Shown here: positions 1 through 6,338 of the stretch, one piece after another
How positions within the stretch are numbered: the first letter of the stretch is position 1
Layout: each line of letters opens with the position of its first letter
Source of the DNA: a virus
Reading direction: 5' to 3' (one strand)
Length of the DNA: 30,578 nt
Virus record (IMG/VR): IMGVR_UViG_3300042341_000061
Coordinates: 1 to 30,578 of that record
The notes under the pieces: generated by a model
Told to the model about the DNA's origin: nothing
The model's database searches: none
Seen by the model: only the letters and a program-made list of their open reading frames with translations
Program-made: the position numbers and the translations under genes

Positions 1-190
1 TTCTTACCTGTACCGCTTCCAAATCTAAACGGAGACTGTGGTGCTTTACTTGCACTCTTCTTCCCTTTAACTCCTAAGTCCTGATACGCTCCGTACTCTT
101 CCATACTAAAGTACATACCTATGGAATTAGGAAATACTTTTACTTCTCCTTCGATAGAGTTGTATAGCTTCTTACTAACGTTCTTATCCT
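1..190. repeat. Left copy of 190-bp terminal overlap (circular contig)
   Basis: Bases 1-190 align without gaps to 30389-30578. Positions 64-190 (127 bp) are identical. Positions 3, 15, 36, 42 and 63 differ (C/T, G/A, C/T, T/C, C/T against the right copy). All five are third codon positions of the gp10-like gene and leave Lys, Ser, Gln, Ala and Gly unchanged. The overlap shows that the molecule closes on itself at a unit length of 30,388 bp. The silent differences fit two co-existing variants of one phage better than a maintained terminal repeat. Confidence 0.93.
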
Positions 191-272
191 TGTTGGTAAG
201 GTTACGTTTAGCTTGTGCTACTACGTGGTCTCTAAAGCGTTCTAAAGCCTTTTGTACTTCGTCTTTCTGCAT
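1..272 (-). CDS. HK97 gp10-like head-tail/neck protein, N-terminal part (runs off the left end)
   Basis: This is the 5' part of a gene broken by the contig boundary. An ATG at 272-270 follows the upstream gene's TAA (276-274) by one base. The frame stays open through position 1 and continues at 30388-30127 once the terminal overlap is joined, giving a 177-aa protein. It begins MQKDEVQKALERF, has a helical Lys/Arg-rich N-terminus, and then a motif around 'YGAYQDLGVKG'. A Tyr-Gly-x-Tyr-x-x-x-Gly pattern at this place is typical of HK97 gp10-type proteins (tail completion or head-tail joining). Its position after another probable tail-completion gene fits. The family assignment rests on motif and neighbourhood and is moderately sure; the reading frame itself is secure. 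A shorter start at 116 exists, but it would leave a large gap in a tightly packed operon. Confidence 0.8.
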   Translation of the reverse strand, partial: MQKDEVQKALERFRDHVVAQAKRNLTNKDKNVSKKLYNSIEGEVKVFPNSIGMYFSMEEYGAYQDLGVKGKKSASKAPQSPFRFGSGTGK

Positions 273-273
273 C

Positions 274-729
274 TTAACAGATACTCATTTCGTTTTTAAC
301 CAACACATCGAATGTCATTGTCCATCCTGCTAAAAGATTCTCAAAGCGTTCTGTGAATGGTTCGCAATTAGGAACACCATCTATCTGAAATAAATCCGTG
401 TATAACGTGCCTCGCCTCATTACTTCATATACTCGTTGAAGAACTGCTAACTGAGTATTCAATACATCTTGTTCGTTATCGTTGCCTGTAAATACATCTG
501 TAGTTTCGTCTTTTGATATATCTACAATATCCATTGCAATGATGCTAACGTTAAACCTAATCACGTTTTCCTCAAACGATGCGGAGTTAACCATAATGTG
601 AGATAAAGGAAATATAGTCTGTTTAGCTAAGTCAACATTAAAGATGCTCCCCTCTGTAACTGAATTAACAAATGGAGAACTATTTAACTCCGTCTTTAAC
701 TTATCTATAATCGTGTAGAATCCTACCAT
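274..729 (-). CDS. Putative tail-completion / head-tail joining protein (151 aa)
   Basis: The start ATG (729-727) overlaps the stop of the frameshifted chaperone reading frame (TAG 725-723), and the next gene begins one base after this stop. The protein is soluble and mixed alpha/beta, with no signal peptide or membrane segment. An N-terminal helix (about residues 5-14) precedes strands with several Phe and Ile residues. A central acidic loop rich in Asp and Asn lies near residues 72-88. Small proteins of this length and pattern ('x-x-x-LKTxLxSxPFVNxVTxG') sit next to gp10-like genes in many Bacteroidota siphoviruses, where they probably act at the neck or tail terminator. I assign the role from position and general look, not from a catalytic motif. 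It could equally be another neck subunit. Confidence 0.6.
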   Translation of the reverse strand: MVGFYTIIDKLKTELNSSPFVNSVTEGSIFNVDLAKQTIFPLSHIMVNSASFEENVIRFNVSIIAMDIVDISKDETTDVFTGNDNEQDVLNTQLAVLQRVYEVMRRGTLYTDLFQIDGVPNCEPFTERFENLLAGWTMTFDVLVKNEMSIC

Positions 730-995
730 TTTTGTTGTTGCTTTTTAATTTGTCTAATTTCTATTTCCGTCTTTTGCTTCTCAAATGTTAGTAGCGTTAA
801 ACATTTAACCAATGGTTCTCTGGTAACTGCGTCAAATCTTGTAACGTCTCCTTTAGCGAGTGCATATATGCTTTGATACCAACCCCATTGTTTTCCAAAT
901 TGAGATTGTTCTGAATAGTCGTTAAGTCCATCCCCTTCATCTCCTTCTCCAAATAGTCCATCAAAGCCGTCAACAATTCGCTTCCTAAAGTCCAA
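723..995 (-). CDS. -1 frame extension of the tail-assembly chaperone (reached by frameshift at 994-1002)
   Basis: This open frame begins directly at the T9 run and has no ATG near its 5' end; its first codon is TTG at 995-993. It overlaps the upstream gene for 198 nt and runs 90 codons to a TAG at 723. The translation looks like real protein: an acidic stretch near 'FGEGDEGDGLND', then a compact helical segment with Trp, Tyr and Phe ('KQWGWYQSIYALAKGD') and a Lys/Gln-rich end. A -1 slip would fuse it to the first 163 residues of the upstream frame and give a protein of about 253 aa, against 228 aa without the slip. This is the organisation of lambda G/GT-type chaperones. The alternative is a one-base homopolymer error, but protein-like sequence in both frames argues against it. 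Independent initiation is unlikely. Confidence 0.7.
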   Translation of the reverse strand: MDFRKRIVDGFDGLFGEGDEGDGLNDYSEQSQFGKQWGWYQSIYALAKGDVTRFDAVTREPLVKCLTLLTFEKQKTEIEIRQIKKQQQKW

Positions 996-1483
996 AAAAA
1001 AACCGAAGCACCAAACACTACATTTAAAGGTGCATACTTCATTACATCTGAATAGTTAGCAGTTCCGTTGTACTCTTCTATTTCGTATTTTTCTCCTTTA
1101 CGCTTTGTAATCGGTCTATACATTGCGGCCATAGCTTTATGCATCGTGTCCCATTCTGTAAGGTTGCGTTCTATATCGATATACTCACCCCAAGATATAT
1201 TCTCTAAGTCAGGCACAAATCCAAACTCTAAATCTCCTATCTTAAATCTGTGTTCAAACTTTTGCTTCCCAGAAAACAATTTATTGAAGTGGCTTACCAT
1301 ATCAGAAATATCAGATGCTTTGATTTTTATAACATCCTTTAGTTCTATGCCGCAAAATAACTCAATCATTTTCTCAGCTACAAATTCCTCATCGTTTGAG
1401 TTCTCAGCTACCTTTCTGAATTCTTGGTAGTGCTTTAATGGAATCTCACTTAGTGATGTTGGTATAAGCAATTCTAACTTCAT
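797..1483 (-). CDS. Putative tail-assembly chaperone, unshifted product (228 aa)
   Basis: The start is taken at ATG 1483-1481 (MKLELLIPTSLSEI). This follows the upstream small gene (stop 1497) after 13 bases, whereas the longer open frame from 1528 would overlap it. The N-terminal two thirds contain 'HKAMAAMYRPI' and several acidic helices. I recognise this pattern from Bacteroidota phage and prophage proteins in the tail region. At codons 161-164 the mRNA reads GTT TTT TTT TGG within nine consecutive Ts, and a second open frame lies in -1. Tail chaperones coat or load the tape measure during tail assembly and commonly use such a slip to make two lengths in a fixed ratio. The placement is unusual: between terminase and tail-completion genes, several genes away from the tape measure. 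The chaperone role is therefore an inference, mainly from the frameshift architecture. Confidence 0.68.
   Translation of the reverse strand: MKLELLIPTSLSEIPLKHYQEFRKVAENSNDEEFVAEKMIELFCGIELKDVIKIKASDISDMVSHFNKLFSGKQKFEHRFKIGDLEFGFVPDLENISWGEYIDIERNLTEWDTMHKAMAAMYRPITKRKGEKYEIEEYNGTANYSDVMKYAPLNVVFGASVFFWTLGSELLTALMDYLEKEMKGMDLTTIQNNLNLENNGVGIKAYMHSLKETLQDLTQLPENHWLNV
994..1002 (-). promoter_or_regulatory. T9 slippery site for -1 frameshift
   Basis: On the minus strand nine Ts are flanked by GG on both sides. In the zero frame they read T TTT TTT (G), which matches the X-XXY-YYZ heptamer for -1 tandem slippage. Slipping back one base after codon 163 enters the 723-995 frame at TTG GAC. Slippage of RNA polymerase on the run would also join the frames. 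I could not identify a convincing downstream stem-loop or pseudoknot, nor a clear upstream Shine-Dalgarno stimulator. Confidence 0.65.
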
Positions 1484-1496
1484 ATTTTTATAACTT

Positions 1497-1673
1497 TTAT
1501 TTATCCTTATTGTTATACATAACTGCAATGCTATAGGCTTCGTTTAAGAGCATTACATCTCTTCTCATTCTCATTGGATTGTCAAATACTATTTTTACCC
1601 TTACACGCTTTCTATCGTATATGTAGTCTTGAACTACGGCTATCATTTCCTCAACGGATGGCGTATGTCCCAT
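1497..1673 (-). CDS. Small protein of unknown function after terminase (58 aa)
   Basis: The ATG is at 1673-1671 and the TAA at 1499-1497. The start overlaps the 3' end of the terminase gene by 23 nt, and the next gene begins 13 nt downstream. The product starts MGHTPSVEEMIAVVQDY and is basic in the middle, with a run of Arg, Lys and Val at residues 21-30. It ends MYNNKDK. It has no membrane segment or cysteine pair. Without this gene about 170 nt between terminase and the chaperone would be empty in a genome that packs genes end to end. The reading frame is well supported by spacing; I do not recognise the family. Confidence 0.66.
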   Translation of the reverse strand: MGHTPSVEEMIAVVQDYIYDRKRVRVKIVFDNPMRMRRDVMLLNEAYSIAVMYNNKDK

Positions 1674-2829
1674 AGCTATTGTTTAATCCTAAAGTTTCCA
1701 TTTCGTGATACCTGAGCGCATCTATAATGTGGTCGTTGCCACCTGCAGGTTTATTTAATCTTACTCCTGTTCTATCCGTGTCCCAGCAGTAGCTTCTAAG
1801 TTCTTTGATTAGATTAGTGCTATCAGACGTTACTAAATACTCTTGGCGTTGCATTACATCTATTCCATAATTAATCGAGTCCTTGCCCTTCGTAACACCC
1901 TTAATAGTTATTCCTTGTCTGCGTATTTCTTCTATACTTTTAGGTTCAGCACTATCAGCATATACTACTACGTTTTTTTGTAGTTCTTTAGCTATGTCAG
2001 AATTAAGCATACCGGTGCGATATACCTTTTCCCTTACTATTCTTTGTCCGTTGTATTGATATATTTCCACTATCGCAGTAGGGTCAACTGAATAACCAAA
2101 GTCTAACCCTATGCCAATTAATCGTGCTTCAATCGGAATCGTGTCGATTATCTTCCAATTATTAAACACTACTCCTTCTAAGCTACCTACTAAACCAAGT
2201 CCGTAAACGTTCCACCAATTTCTCCAATACTCAGATGTCTTCGCTTTCTCTTTGTTCTTTTCTATTTGGTCTATTATGGATTGGTCTAAGGCTTCGTTAT
2301 CCTTGTAGGTTAGAATTATGAAGTCGCTATCTGGTTCGTCTTTTAGTTCCGTATGTACCCAAAACTCATTCGCAGGATTAAAGTCTAAAAATACTTCTCT
2401 CTTCGTTCTAATCGATAACTCATTGTAAGCCTCAAAAGTGACATTGTTACACTCGTTAATATATAGTATATCCCTACGAGCACCCCGTAACTTAGAACTA
2501 TCATCAGCCGAAAAGAATTCCATAACGCTGCCATTCGCAAATTCATATCTTAAAAGTGATTTATTAAAGTTTGCATCTATGTATCGATTAGTCCACCTCA
2601 TTATCTTTAAGAAGTCTTTTAATGCACCTCTTCTTAAATGTGGTATTGTTTCAGCTACTATGCTTATCTCAGTAGTATTCTTTAATGCTTTGTCTATTAA
2701 TACTGCTAAAATAGAATACGTTTTCGAAGCAGAAGTCCCGCCTTGAATTATTTTAGTTCGTCTTTTTAATGCTAAAACCTTATTCGTTGCTGTTGTCCTC
2801 TGAAACATCTGGGAATAAAGGTATTTCAA
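1651..2829 (-). CDS. terL: Terminase large subunit (ATPase-nuclease)
   Basis: This is the DNA-packaging motor. It translocates phage DNA into proheads through the portal and cuts the concatemer. The ATPase domain shows Walker A 'GGTSASKT' (residues 30-37) and Walker B 'ILYINE' with the catalytic acid (121-126). The nuclease domain is RNase H-like, with 'GLDFGYSVDPTA' (Asp243), 'YADSAEP' (Asp292) and 'HIIDALRY' (Asp370). At 392 aa it is a normal small terminase of the PBSX/XtmB-like type. It overlaps the small-subunit gene by 50 nt. A second ATG at codon 8 (2808) would shorten this to 29 nt, and I cannot choose between the two. The motif set leaves little doubt about function. Confidence 0.96.
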   Translation of the reverse strand: MKYLYSQMFQRTTATNKVLALKRRTKIIQGGTSASKTYSILAVLIDKALKNTTEISIVAETIPHLRRGALKDFLKIMRWTNRYIDANFNKSLLRYEFANGSVMEFFSADDSSKLRGARRDILYINECNNVTFEAYNELSIRTKREVFLDFNPANEFWVHTELKDEPDSDFIILTYKDNEALDQSIIDQIEKNKEKAKTSEYWRNWWNVYGLGLVGSLEGVVFNNWKIIDTIPIEARLIGIGLDFGYSVDPTAIVEIYQYNGQRIVREKVYRTGMLNSDIAKELQKNVVVYADSAEPKSIEEIRRQGITIKGVTKGKDSINYGIDVMQRQEYLVTSDSTNLIKELRSYCWDTDRTGVRLNKPAGGNDHIIDALRYHEMETLGLNNSYGTYAIR

Positions 2830-3145
2830 TATTATGCTGCTCTATCTGCTGAACAGGCGCACCATATCCTGAATCCATCAAAGCCTTATACGCTGCTACA
2901 TCTCCTTCTCTTGCTTTCTTAATCAATGCTAACGTCATTAAATCTTCCTGAGACATTGTTTCATTCTCGCCAGTCAAAGGGTTCTTAAGGTTCTGATTTA
3001 CCTCTAACCATTGACGAGCTATTGTGCTTCGGTTCTTACTTCCTTTCGGTCTTCCTGCAGGGTTTCCGCTTTCGCCTTTATCAAATGGTTTTAATGTTCC
3101 TCCGTTTCTTCCTTCCATAACTCTGTTTTTACATTGTTTCTCCAT
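2780..3145 (-). CDS. terS: Terminase small subunit-like DNA-binding protein
   Basis: The gene lies directly before, and overlaps, the large terminase, the usual place for the subunit that recognises the packaging site. The 121-aa protein carries 'KGESGNPAGRPKGSKNRST' near residues 23-41. This basic Gly/Pro-rich stretch is shared with DUF5681-type phage proteins that occur next to terminases. A helical middle ('SQEDLMTLALIKKAREGDVA') and an acidic C-terminus follow. A second in-frame ATG at 3118 may be the true start, because the first nine residues overlap the methyltransferase end and look less conserved in character. The role is inferred from position plus the basic motif. Confidence 0.78.
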   Translation of the reverse strand: MEKQCKNRVMEGRNGGTLKPFDKGESGNPAGRPKGSKNRSTIARQWLEVNQNLKNPLTGENETMSQEDLMTLALIKKAREGDVAAYKALMDSGYGAPVQQIEQHNIEIPLFPDVSEDNSNE

Positions 3146-4325
3146 TTCTTTTAATAACTAAACTCGGGTCAAGTTTTTTCATTCGGTCAATGATAACTTG
3201 GCAATACTTCGGGTCTAATTCCATACCGTAACATTTGCGTTTAAGTTGGTGTGATGCGACCATAGTCGTGCCGGAACCTGTGAATGGTTCAAATATTAAA
3301 TTAGATTTTTTTACTAATTCAATTGCTTTAAATGGCAACTCAATAGGAAAGCAGGCTTTATGATTATCTTGCTGACTACCTGTATTTGATATTTCCCAAT
3401 GATTACTTACTACTTTTTCTAATTCTAAAGTTTCTCCGTTAGTGCTAAATAAATATATGGGTTCCCAATCACGCATTAATGAACCTTTAAATGGGATTGT
3501 TGAAGACTTTTTCCAACATATTTGCTCTATTAAAAAATCTAAATGATTTGATATTTGTTTAATATATTCAAATCTACTGTTTGCATTATAACTTACATTC
3601 CAAAAAATAAATCCATTTGTATTTAAAAAACAATTATTTAACACTTCAACAACAAAATCAATATATTTATTACTATCTAAATTATCTGAATATCCTTCAT
3701 CATACAATTTAACACTTTTCTTTTTATTAAATATATCTCCTTGTCCTGCTTTTGTATTTGCGTTATAAGGTGGACTTGTAAATACCATATCAGCCTTTTG
3801 CCCATTCATTAACTTTGCAACTGAATCCGAATCTGTACTATCGCCACAAAGTAATCTATGCTCTCCAATCTCAAACAAATCACCAAATACAATATCGGTT
3901 TCAATTTCGTTTGGTATTTCGTAGTTGTCTTCTTCTGCTTCTAATTCCTCAACGCTTAAATCCAAAGGTAAATCTAATCCCCAATCTTCTAATTTATCCG
4001 TGTCCCATTCATTAGCTAACATATCCCAATCCCATTCTCCAAAACCTACGTTATCTTTTACAATGAATTCGTCTTTCTGTTGCTCGGTTAGATTATCAGC
4101 CTTGACAATAAACACTTCTTTTAATCCTGCTTCTTTACACGCTTTTAAACGCATATTACCACCGAGAACAATATTGTTTTCATCTACTACGATAGGTCTT
4201 AACTCAAGCATCTGCGGAAACTCCTGTATTGATTTGACTAACTTTTTAAACTTATCGTCTTTAATTAGACGTGGATTCTTTGGGTTCGTCTTTACCTCGC
4301 TTATTTTTACTTTATCTACTTTCAT
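3129..4325 (-). CDS. ParB-like N-terminus fused to a DNA methyltransferase
   Basis: Residues 1-120 form a ParB/Srx-type domain with 'NPRLIKDDKF' and 'GGNMRLKACKEAGL' (55-68). Residues 144-398 form an S-adenosylmethionine-dependent amino-methyltransferase. The catalytic motif IV is 'TSPPYN' (183-188) and the cofactor motif I is 'FEPFTGSGTT' (345-354). Motif IV before motif I marks the beta class. SPPY is compatible with N4-cytosine or N6-adenine methylation, so the base cannot be decided here. The ParB fusion is common in phage and prophage methyltransferases. It lies just before the small terminase. It probably modifies phage DNA against host restriction, and a role marking packaging sites is possible. 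No cognate restriction enzyme is visible. The middle of the gene (about 3520-3720) is unusually AT-rich compared with its ends. Confidence 0.93.
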   Translation of the reverse strand: MKVDKVKISEVKTNPKNPRLIKDDKFKKLVKSIQEFPQMLELRPIVVDENNIVLGGNMRLKACKEAGLKEVFIVKADNLTEQQKDEFIVKDNVGFGEWDWDMLANEWDTDKLEDWGLDLPLDLSVEELEAEEDNYEIPNEIETDIVFGDLFEIGEHRLLCGDSTDSDSVAKLMNGQKADMVFTSPPYNANTKAGQGDIFNKKKSVKLYDEGYSDNLDSNKYIDFVVEVLNNCFLNTNGFIFWNVSYNANSRFEYIKQISNHLDFLIEQICWKKSSTIPFKGSLMRDWEPIYLFSTNGETLELEKVVSNHWEISNTGSQQDNHKACFPIELPFKAIELVKKSNLIFEPFTGSGTTMVASHQLKRKCYGMELDPKYCQVIIDRMKKLDPSLVIKRNGETM

Positions 4326-4326
4326 A

Positions 4327-4581
4327 TTAGTTCAGTGAGTAATTATAACTTCTATACTCTTCATAGTTTACCTCTTCCATATGTATAGTCTTAATCGTGT
4401 TATCATAAAACAACACATACTCAGCTTCAGCAATTGCCATAGTGAGTTTTAAGCTATTCCATACTTGTCTATGGAGTTCTGGGTTTATAACTACTAAGTA
4501 ATAGTTAGTTTCCACTTTTGTTTTCTTCGGCTGCTTTAACATTGTTCGTGTTTTCGTTAAAACTTGAAACGCATACGGCAA
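4327..4581 (-). CDS. Hypothetical protein (up to 84 aa)
   Basis: The frame ends one base before the methyltransferase start. A start at 4581 gives 84 aa and overlaps the previous gene by 77 nt. An ATG at 4542 gives 71 aa (MLKQPKKTKVETNYYLVVIN) and a 38-nt overlap, and is my preferred start. The protein is a small mixed alpha/beta domain with a Lys-rich N-terminus and a Tyr/Glu-rich end (VNYEEYRSYNYSLN). No catalytic motif, cysteine cluster or membrane segment is seen. I do not recognise it. Its place in a continuous operon and its tight junction with the methyltransferase support it as a gene. Confidence 0.6.
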   Translation of the reverse strand: MPYAFQVLTKTRTMLKQPKKTKVETNYYLVVINPELHRQVWNSLKLTMAIAEAEYVLFYDNTIKTIHMEEVNYEEYRSYNYSLN

Positions 4582-4687
4582 ATCTTTGGTCTATATCTGT
4601 GTATTCACTAACCATTGTATTATCTGCCATACATCGTTTAATAAATTCTTTCTCCGTTTCTGAAGATGTAGGATTAGGAATTGGCAT
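4505..4687 (-). CDS. Small phage protein with FxxRCM-type motif (60 aa)
   Basis: The ATG (4687-4685) overlaps the stop of the preceding gene (4674) by 14 nt. The sequence begins MPIPNPTSSETEKEFIKRCM, followed by 'YTDIDQRFAVC'. This pattern (FxxRCM-x-Asn/Asp-x-x-Met ... Gln-Arg-x-Ala-x-Cys) is widespread in short phage proteins and as an N-terminal piece of capsid-maturation or methyltransferase-associated proteins. Two cysteines (residues 19 and 39) are spaced as in those. The C-terminus is low-complexity and polar. Its function is unknown, and the link to capsid maturation is only by recurrence of the motif. Confidence 0.68.
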   Translation of the reverse strand: MPIPNPTSSETEKEFIKRCMADNTMVSEYTDIDQRFAVCVSSFNENTNNVKAAEENKSGN

Positions 4688-5144
4688 CGTGTTCGTCTTT
4701 ATATTGGTTGTATACTTTCTTCAACTGATTAAGAATATCTCTCCAACAACTTGAGCAGCTTGTAGGCTCTCTGTTTATATTTAAAACTCTATTGTAAACT
4801 TTGAGTAGTTCGTGTTGGTCGCTCGGTGCTATTTCAGCAGTATTCTTACCAAAGAAAGTATCTAATACATTATATTCGTCTTCATTTAGGCAGCTAATCT
4901 TTCTGTAAGGAAATAGTTCGTTTAGCTTCTTCTTACGCTCGTCGCATCCACAGTCCTCTCCAGCTATAAACTTTACTAACTTCTTGATTCCTGTTTTCTT
5001 AAATACCTTTTCTAAAGTATCTCCTAAACCTTCAGCGACATCTTCTTTAATCTCGTTTACTAATTCTTGTGCTTCGTCTTTTACTATCTCTACCACATCG
5101 GTAAAAACTTCAGACTTTCTTCTACCTCTTCTTTTCTTTTCCAT
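4674..5144 (-). CDS. Conserved hypothetical protein with paired cysteines (156 aa)
   Basis: The protein has a very basic N-terminus (MEKKRRGRRKSE), a helix rich in Glu, Asp and Val (residues 12-45), then 'GDTLEKVFKKTGIKKLVKFIAGEDCGCDERKKKLNELFPYRK' split by a CGC pair. Later there is 'TSCSSCWRDIL'. The four cysteines suggest metal binding or redox-sensitive pairing. I know this pattern ('GEDCGCDxRKxKLNxLFPY') from many Bacteroidota phages, where it is always annotated as unknown. It starts inside the 3' end of a 58-aa gene (22-nt overlap). It could be a regulator or an assembly factor; nothing in the sequence decides. Confidence 0.78.
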   Translation of the reverse strand: MEKKRRGRRKSEVFTDVVEIVKDEAQELVNEIKEDVAEGLGDTLEKVFKKTGIKKLVKFIAGEDCGCDERKKKLNELFPYRKISCLNEDEYNVLDTFFGKNTAEIAPSDQHELLKVYNRVLNINREPTSCSSCWRDILNQLKKVYNQYKDEHDANS

Positions 5145-5298
5145 TTCCTAATTCTTTAATCATTAATTCTAAATGTACTATTCTTTCTAAAAAGTGTTTT
5201 GCATCTAATAAGTTAACATTTTCTCCCTGCATACTATGGGCAAATGATACATAGGCTAACTCCTTTTGGTTTTCTAAATACGCTCGTATCGTCTTCAT
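5122..5298 (-). CDS. Small helical protein (58 aa)
   Basis: The ATG (5298-5296) overlaps the TGA of the preceding small gene in an ATGA junction, and the gene ends with TAG at 5124-5122 inside the start of the next gene. The product begins MKTIRAYLENQKELAYVSFA, continues as two amphipathic helices ('LLDAKHFLERIVHLELMIKEL'), and ends in GNGKEKKR. No known motif is seen. Translational coupling on both sides is the main reason to accept it as a gene. Confidence 0.62.
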   Translation of the reverse strand: MKTIRAYLENQKELAYVSFAHSMQGENVNLLDAKHFLERIVHLELMIKELGNGKEKKR

Positions 5299-5456
5299 TT
5301 GTTATCTATTAAGTTCATATATCTTTCTTTTAGTTGGTCAAATTCTTCCTGTAGCTTTTCGTGTTTCTGTACCAACTGATAATATTTATCAATTAACTCA
5401 GCGTAATTATTTCTAATCTCACTCAAACTATGGTATGTGTTTTCAGATTCGCTCAT
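5295..5456 (-). CDS. Small coiled-coil protein after sigma factor gene (53 aa)
   Basis: The ATG (5456-5454) lies within the last codons of the sigma-like gene (stop at 5443, 14-nt overlap). The gene ends with TGA at 5297-5295, which shares bases with the next ATG. The sequence (MSESENTYHSLSEIRNNYAE, then 'YYQLVQKHEKLQEEFDQLKERY') shows heptad-like hydrophobic spacing, so a coiled coil is likely. It could be a partner or anti-factor of the neighbouring sigma protein, but this is speculation from position only. Confidence 0.6.
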   Translation of the reverse strand: MSESENTYHSLSEIRNNYAELIDKYYQLVQKHEKLQEEFDQLKERYMNLIDNK

Positions 5457-6015
5457 AATCTCCATTCAAATAATCCTGATAGTCTTCTCCTACATTCTCA
5501 ATCAAACGTTGCTTACAGTGCTTTATAGTGTGAAATATAGACGTTACAGATATTTTAGTTAACGCAGATAACTCACGCATAGAATGATTGTTTTCTTTAT
5601 ATAACTTAAACAACATCGTATCGTACCAATGCCAAGAATCTATCTCCATATATATCTTTAACTCAATATCGTTTTTAGCTTTCTCCATTCCGGTAACCTC
5701 AATATCCTTTATATCTAAGGCATCGTTTACAGTTACCTTTTCAATCTTAGATTTTTGTTTACAATAGTCTACATAAATATTACGTAATACAAACCATATA
5801 AAACCTTGATTTACTTGTCCGTCTTTTATTATCTTCTCTGGGTTCGTGTATTTGTAGATTCTTAAATACATCTCCTGCACTATGTCTTCTGAGTATCGGT
5901 CTTCTCCAAATGATTTAACCACCGATATAAAGTGCTTATGGTGTTTTGCTACCGATGCTAACCACTCTGAACTATTCTCAGTTGTCTTCGTTTCTATACA
6001 ATCGGCTAATAACAT
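5443..6015 (-). CDS. Phage-encoded sigma-70 family (ECF-like) RNA polymerase sigma factor
   Basis: The 190-aa protein has the two-domain layout of an ECF-type sigma factor. A region 2-like part (about residues 20-88) includes 'YSEDIVQEMYLRIYKY' (core polymerase and -10 binding) and 'FIWFVLRNIYVDYC'. A region 4-like helix-turn-helix (about 128-172) contains 'HSMRELSALTKISVTSIFHTIKHCKQRL', which would contact the -35 element. The linker is acidic. It lies downstream of the early replication genes and upstream of terminase and all structural genes, so it is well placed to redirect host polymerase to late promoters. This agrees with the absence of the host-type TATATTTG box between late genes. 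Target promoters are not known. Confidence 0.82.
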   Translation of the reverse strand: MLLADCIETKTTENSSEWLASVAKHHKHFISVVKSFGEDRYSEDIVQEMYLRIYKYTNPEKIIKDGQVNQGFIWFVLRNIYVDYCKQKSKIEKVTVNDALDIKDIEVTGMEKAKNDIELKIYMEIDSWHWYDTMLFKLYKENNHSMRELSALTKISVTSIFHTIKHCKQRLIENVGEDYQDYLNGDYERI

Positions 6016-6051
6016 ACACCCAAATTAAATCTATAACCTTATAAACATATT

Positions 6052-6177
6052 TCATTCTTCAGGATTTAGCCTTATAAAAGCCATACCATCGTACATATAA
6101 TTTAAAAACCAATCACAAGTACGTCTTTTCATCCTGTATGCCCTGTGCATTTCGTCTTTTACTATCTTCCTACCCAT
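6052..6177 (-). CDS. Small basic protein (41 aa)
   Basis: The ATG is at 6177-6175, overlapping the end of the preceding membrane-protein gene by 16 nt, and the TGA is at 6054-6052. It starts MGRKIVKDEMHRAYRMKRRT and ends MAFIRLNPEE. The N-terminal half is strongly basic and could bind nucleic acid. It fills most of the gap before the sigma gene, which starts 36 nt downstream. The gene is accepted mainly for its coupling and sensible composition; no family is recognised. Confidence 0.5.
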   Translation of the reverse strand: MGRKIVKDEMHRAYRMKRRTCDWFLNYMYDGMAFIRLNPEE

Positions 6178-6338
6178 ATATCATACATAAAGATGCTCAA
6201 AGCTATCAAATTTAAAGCACCAATTACTAAAAATATTACTGCTAAATTAAAATATTCCATCTTAAATGCTAACATACTTAGTCCTAACATAAAAAATGCT
6301 TGAATCAAAAGGTATATAAATATTATTTCTCGTTCCAT
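6162..6338 (-). CDS. Small membrane protein with two predicted transmembrane helices (58 aa)
   Basis: The ATG is at 6338-6336 (16-nt overlap with the previous gene) and the TAG at 6164-6162. The product (MEREIIFIYLLIQAFFMLGL...) has two long hydrophobic stretches, about residues 5-24 and 31-52, split by 'KMEYFN', and a short basic tail. It should sit in the inner membrane as a hairpin. It lies next to another single-span membrane protein, so the two may work together, for example in superinfection exclusion or as accessory lysis proteins. Early or middle position makes a host-envelope or exclusion role more likely than lysis, but this is inference. Confidence 0.6.
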   Translation of the reverse strand: MEREIIFIYLLIQAFFMLGLSMLAFKMEYFNLAVIFLVIGALNLIALSIFMYDIWVGR

